A stretch of 64,000 nucleotides of DNA, taken from positions 64,895,555 to 64,959,554 of the forward strand of contig CM038232.1 in the NCBI GenBank assembly GCA_021442155.1. Reading direction: 5' to 3'. The stretch is from Cymbidium sinense. Lineage: Eukaryota > Streptophyta > Magnoliopsida > Asparagales > Orchidaceae. The notes beneath the pieces are model-generated. The model saw only the letters and a list, made by a program, of their open reading frames with translations. It did not search any database and had not been told where the DNA came from. Of this stretch, positions 60,150 through 64,000 are shown in pieces. Numbering within the stretch: the first letter of the stretch is position 1; every line of letters begins with the position of its first letter. The translations under genes and the position numbers were made by a program.

Positions 60150-60834
60150 AGCTTAAAAAAAAATTTTCTCTCTAACATTATCTATGATCAACAAAACTCT
60201 TTTAAGTCACCTGCAGATAAATTTTTCTACCAACGTCTAGATTGCAAAGCAAAGGATAATATGGTTATAATTCTATAATTCTATGAGTAACTGTAAAATA
60301 GAACATTAAAATTGATCATTATTCTATAGTGATTTAAAAATAATTAAATCATAATTAAAGATTAGAATCTCAATTATGCAAACTTTGGTTGTTGTATAAA
60401 TCATTGTAAATTCTACAAATTTGAAGGAGCTTTATTTGTTGTGATTGAAATCATTGTGATGATACCAATTGATGTATTTATAGTGATCTTACAATAATTA
60501 AAAGAACTTGTTGTGGCTTTCAATGCTTCTAAATTATCTGAATTGATCAGATAATGTCATCAGTTTAGTAATTAACAATGGTTAAAACTAATGCTAATTA
60601 TTCAACTTTGTATTAATTAAAACCTCTAAAATTAATATTCATATTGGTTCCTAAACCCTTACAACAATCCTTCAAATTGGAAAGCATTGATTTTTTTAAT
60701 CATTTCAAATAAAGTTTCTAATGATTTTCATCATTGCAAACTTGTTATAGAACTCCCATAAAAAAATTAAGTCTTAATAATACCTCTTCTACAAATATAA
60801 ATATATCCATATTTTGAGTATAAATTATTTTTGT
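60150..60834. other. Unassigned AT-rich DNA after the broken element
   Basis: No homology to internal region 1 and no recognisable gene. The join at about 60149 (TTAGCTTAAAAAAAAATTTTC) is A-rich. Confidence 0.4.
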
Positions 60835-61075
60835 GGGATTTACATACATACCATACAATTTTTATGTATTTATATATATATATATATATAACACATAAAT
60901 TTAAATTTTTACATATATAACACTCTAATCTTCTATATCACATCAAAAATACTATCACTCACTTTTTAAAAGTGAAATACACATTTTTAAGTATAAAAAA
61001 GTATTAGATAAATAAATATCTAACTTTAGGTGTTAGATATGTAAATACATAAGAACTATGTGGTATGTAAATCAT
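60835..61075. mobile_element. Small MITE-like palindromic element, copy 2
   Basis: Left end GGGATTTACATACATACCAT; right end is the inverse of GATTTACATACCACATAG. The inner inverted pair TTTACATATATAACA / GTGTTAGATATGTAAA is kept. It shares CACTCACTTTTTAAAAGTGA and AACTTTAGGTGTTA with 3322-3530. A short TA run (about 60870-60890) lies in the left arm. The termini here are more complete than in copy 1. Confidence 0.65.
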
Positions 61076-61764
61076 CCATCATTTTATTTGTAGCATGCTA
61101 ATTTTAATAAAAGCACTTGAGCATCTTGAGTTTAGGAACATGAAATACTTTAAAATCACTTTATGATTTGATATTTAAAATTCTTTTTCATGAATATCAT
61201 ATCAAAAATTTATTATCTTACATACACACTAACCAAGTAGAGAACAAAAAGAAATTGATAGCATCACACCATAAAGCACACATTCACACAACTCAAAACC
61301 ATTGCATTGATAAAATACATTAAAAAAATGCATTCAAATCTCTCAATTATTATTATTGGAATTTTTTGAGTTCAATACTTCTCAATCTCCTCTTCTTGGG
61401 ATTCTCCCAGCAATCAAAGACCATCTAAAAATGATTAAACCATAGAAACAAAAAAGAAAAATATTTAAATTTTATGAAAAAAATTGAAAAAAATGGAAAG
61501 AGAATGTATGAATGTTTTTTATTTTACCACATACCTCTCTCCAATGAGCTTATACATCCTATTTATTAGATCAATCTCTTCCTCTGAAAACTCATGCTTT
61601 GAATTTTGATTCTTATCTTCTACACCAAATGTCATAAAGAAATTAAATAGGTAATCAACTATTAAGAATCTATAATTTTCTTCCAAATAAAAGTAAATAG
61701 TGAGCAATTTTCCTTTAAAGAAGCAATTCAGTAGGTAATGAATTTAAATGAACATCAATAGAAC
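61076..61764. other. Unassigned DNA
   Basis: AT-rich. The 62-codon minus-strand frame at 61519-61707 has a charged C-terminus (EFSEEEIDLINRMYKLIGERY) that looks somewhat protein-like, resembling the start of a plant Myb-type repeat (SEEEIDLI.RMYKLIGERW) as found in CPC/TRY-type single-repeat Myb proteins. On the minus strand it is followed by an in-frame VVK and a stop, so at most one exon or a fragment is present. Confidence 0.35.
61519..61707 (-). CDS. Possible exon of a CPC/TRY-like single-repeat MYB protein
   Basis: The minus-strand frame ends with KHEFSEEEIDLINRMYKLIGERYVVK. R3-type MYB inhibitors such as TRY and CPC contain a segment of the form EFSEDEEDLIIRMYRLVGERW followed by a basic helix. 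Acidic E-E-E-DL, RMYKL and GER match that pattern over about 20 residues, and the next codons after the conserved W position (here Y) would normally be provided by the following exon. A GT splice donor follows: on the minus strand ATGTGGTAAAATAAAAAAC (from about 61532), consistent with an intron just after GERYV. The rest of the gene was not found: the stretch 61440-61340 on the minus strand has no clear GRT-E-IE-YW helix, although LGIPRRGD is not present either. Codons upstream to 61707 could be an AT-rich first exon or intron. Known trichome-patterning regulators of this class repress bHLH-MYB complexes; that role is only inferred here. Confidence 0.4.
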   Translation of the reverse strand: MLTIYFYLEENYRFLIVDYLFNFFMTFGVEDKNQNSKHEFSEEEIDLINRMYKLIGERYVVK

Positions 61765-62010
61765 TTAAAGCTTAGTTCTCATCAACTGCTTACGAACAAG
61801 CTCGATTAAGATTGGATTAAAGCTTATTTATTTTATTAAATAAGATGTTCATTAATAGGCTCGATAATCCAATTTGAACTGAGCTCGTGAACAAACTCGA
61901 ATTGAGCTCAAGCTTGAACACCATCTTAAAAGCTAGAATCAAGTTCAAGCTCGCTAATGACAAGCAAGCTTAAACTTAAATATTCATGCTTGAATTCCTC
62001 GACTCAACTC
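61765..62010. repeat. GAGCTCG-rich repeat fragment
   Basis: Words such as GAACAAGCTCG, TGAGCTCGTGAACAAACTCG, GAGCTCAAGCTTGAACA and AAGTTCAAGCTCG recur in both orientations, the same word type as 421-925. It looks like a fragment of a related palindromic element with no clear termini. Confidence 0.5.
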
Positions 62011-62340
62011 AATCAATTCATTTGTAGCTCTTGCACTCAATGTGACATCTCTACCCGTACACGTGATGTGATCCTCTCAAATCAAATAACAATTGTGTCC
62101 ATCATAGTGATACGCAACCTCCATCTTTCAACTCTCATCGACCTCTTGATACCTCCAAAACTGTTGGCAACCCTTAGCTATTATGTGTCCTAGGTTCATT
62201 TTTTTCTTTAAATTTTGATTTATTTTACTTCTACTAAAATATAAAAAAATAATCTCTAGAATTGATTTTACAACCAATTAAGTATTGTTAAACTTTCGAA
62301 CAAGATGTCCTTTAGAAGTGATTTGAATTTTAAATTTTTC

Positions 62341-62344
<4 letters not shown>

Positions 62345-62410
<66 letters not shown>
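62345..62410. repeat. (TA)n microsatellite
   Basis: About 26 uninterrupted TA units, then TACATATACATA. Confidence 0.95.
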
Positions 62411-63059
62411 GTTTGAAAATTTATGTGAAATTTTTTTAATGATTATGGGTGTTCTTAGCTTTGGAGAACTAATTTGATTTAAAATCTCATTTTGACCCTC
62501 TTGATAAATTTCTTAGAGGCCCTTAAATGTCAAGGCATTTATAGGACAAGAAACTTCTTAATTAAGAGCATTAAATCCATTTTATTCAATAATTAATCTC
62601 TTTATAAATAAAAAAATATTAAGTTTCAATTTATTTTAAGGAACTCTTCTCTATTGTTTACTCAAAATGGTATGACATAAATTTTGTTGCTTAGGGTATA
62701 ATTAAACTATCTAAATCAATTTAATCTCTTTGGTATTAGTAGACCTAATTAAACATGCACTCTAATCCTATCATTATATGATTTGCTCTAAATGGGGTAT
62801 CTATTAATACATGATTACAAGGAACCATCCTACTTGCCTAAAAAAGATGGAATATAGGAAAGTCTAGGAGAGCGTTGTCTTCAAAAAAGTGATAAAAAAT
62901 ATATATAATATAAATTTAATATAATATATTTGAATTATTTTAAATTATTTGGTTGGAATCTCTACAAATACATGGGTTTATTTCTTCTTGTTTGGTAGAA
63001 TGAAAGTGATGTAAAGAACTTTTTAGAATTAATGGTGATGATATGATAGTATGACAATA

Positions 63060-63240
63060 ACCCCAAGATCTGCACAAAGTGAGCAGAGAAGTGATGGCGC
63101 GCTGAGGTGATGGGGGCACCGGTAGGTGATGGCCTGGTGGTGGTAGTGGTAATGACAATGGAGGTGGCAAGGATACAAGATGTGGTGACAAACAAGAGGT
63201 GGTACTGGGTGGTGATGATGATGGGCAACCTAGTGCAGGT
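63060..63240. other. G-rich, purine-skewed patch (GGTGGT/GATGAT)
   Basis: Much richer in G than its surroundings, with GGTGGTGGTAGTGGTAATGA and GGTGGTGATGATGATGGGC. The opposite strand reads as open proline/threonine/serine-rich frames (62940-63305), a composition artefact of the triplets. It may be a decayed GC-rich fragment from another gene or element; I see no domain. Confidence 0.4.
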
Positions 63241-63685
63241 TCTACTTTTACACTAAGCGGTGTATTTAGAATTCGTTCAATTTGGATGAATTTCAAATGT
63301 ACCATAAATCATAATTTTAATACTTTTCAAAAACACTAGAAATACTTTAAAATTTTACTTTATACCATACCAAACACTCAAAATGTTAAAATCCCTGCAT
63401 TTAATTTATTTGACACTTCAAATGCATCAAACCAAATAACCCCTAACTAGATTTCATTTGTTGATCTCATAATATACGATCGGGGGGCTTGTAAATTCCT
63501 TCAATAAAAACTATTCACCTGAGTAAATATGACACCAATTGGATTTGGATTATAGAAGAATTATGGAGATGTGATGCATGTAGATTAATAGTTGAATCTA
63601 ACTATCATGCATATTTCTATCACAAAGTATGAAATCATTGCGAAGGTCTTAGAGTTCAAGTAACAGTTTTGGATCCAAGAGATCT

Positions 63686-64000
63686 ATGGTGTTTATTTTT
63701 GGTTTGATGTGTTTATGTTTGAGGGAACACCAAACAGATTTGAAGATATACGTATTAAGGTGATAAGGTAATACATTAAGGAATAGTGTACTATCTCAAG
63801 AGATATAAGTCACTACCCTATAATGGACCTAATCACCTAATAAGGATCCCTAAAGCATGATGGGTCTTCGAATATACCAGAGATTTTTTTCCTACTTTAC
63901 ATGGAAAAGTAAAGCAAGGTTTATTTAAAGGTTCATTAAGTTCCCTATGGAGGCAAGCCTCCATAGTCAATTACATCTTAAGAAAGTTAATCCCTTAAGA
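63686..64000 (-). mobile_element. LTR D, 3' end of a fifth copy, runs off the window
   Basis: TATGGTGTTTATTTTTGG at 63686 matches the terminus of solo LTR B (TGTGGTGTTTATTTTTGA). The next 300 bases follow solo LTR B closely, for example ACCCTATAATGGACCTAATC and TGATGGGTCTTCGAATATAC. On the minus strand this is the LTR 3' end, so the rest of the LTR, or of a full element, lies beyond 64000. Hairpins: 63891-63919, 63945-63966 (perfect CTATGGAGGC / GCCTCCATAG, loop AA) and 63977-63999. Confidence 0.85.

Larger units (their letters stand above)
62011..63685. other. Unassigned DNA with a microsatellite and a GC-rich patch
   Basis: No gene recognised. It holds the TA run at 62345-62410 and the GGT/GAT-rich patch at 63060-63240, otherwise AT-rich sequence. 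Confidence 0.4.

Noticed and set aside
62940..63305. Proline-rich minus-strand frames of 121 and 88 codons
   Set aside because: Two overlapping frames are open together because of GGT/GAT triplets; no domain and no plausible promoter.
60150..63685. Continuation of internal region 2 (protease, RT) after the gag remnant
   Set aside because: No homology to 34022-40600 could be seen past 60149; the sequence is different in composition and content.

Overview
This is 64 kb of repeat-dominated nuclear DNA from a land plant, most likely a flowering plant. The evidence is an L1-type LINE with a C-terminal RNase H, a MuDR-type MULE, MITE-like palindromes and Ty3/gypsy elements whose gag, protease, reverse transcriptase (RT) and RNase H sequences look like the plant Tat/Ogre group. 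I found no intact host gene, no tRNA or rRNA, no CRISPR and nothing bacterial. The species cannot be fixed from the sequence. Family assignments come from recognising motifs by eye, not from a database search.

Layout: 1-3690 is AT-rich DNA with a GCTCG-type inverted repeat, microsatellites, a minisatellite and a small MITE-like element. 3690-7970 is a 5'-truncated, stop-riddled LINE (+) ending in a short A-rich tail. 7993-18471 is a MULE with about 105-bp terminal inverted repeats and a decayed minus-strand transposase. The transposase is split by a solo LTR at 8662-15306, which has a perfect ATGGT target-site duplication. A decayed LTR of the same family lies at about 19350-22950.

24452-60149 is a composite Ty3/gypsy structure on the + strand: LTR1 (24452-31209), internal region 1 (31210-40602), LTR2 (40603-54081), internal region 2 (54082-60149, truncated). 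LTR2 is itself interrupted by another solo LTR of the same family in the opposite orientation (44733-50841, TSD CATAT/CATAC). 60150-63685 holds a second copy of the small MITE, a microsatellite and unassigned DNA. A fifth LTR of the family starts at 63686 (minus) and runs off the window.

The main observation is this retrotransposon family. Its LTRs are about 6.0 to 7.4 kb long, supported by two solo LTRs with target-site duplications and by alignment of LTR1 with LTR2, and the copies are nested in one another. The transcribed part also looks heavily structured. A conserved TATA-like site lies about 1.4-1.5 kb from the LTR end. Between it and the primer-binding site (PBS) sit hairpins whose stems differ between copies by paired, compensating changes. 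The leader after the PBS in internal region 2 carries about 19 consecutive stem-loops (54569-56550) with different stems but nearly the same loop, TA(C/T)NCAAAT. Internal region 1 has lost that leader and shows no integrase. No copy here can be autonomous.
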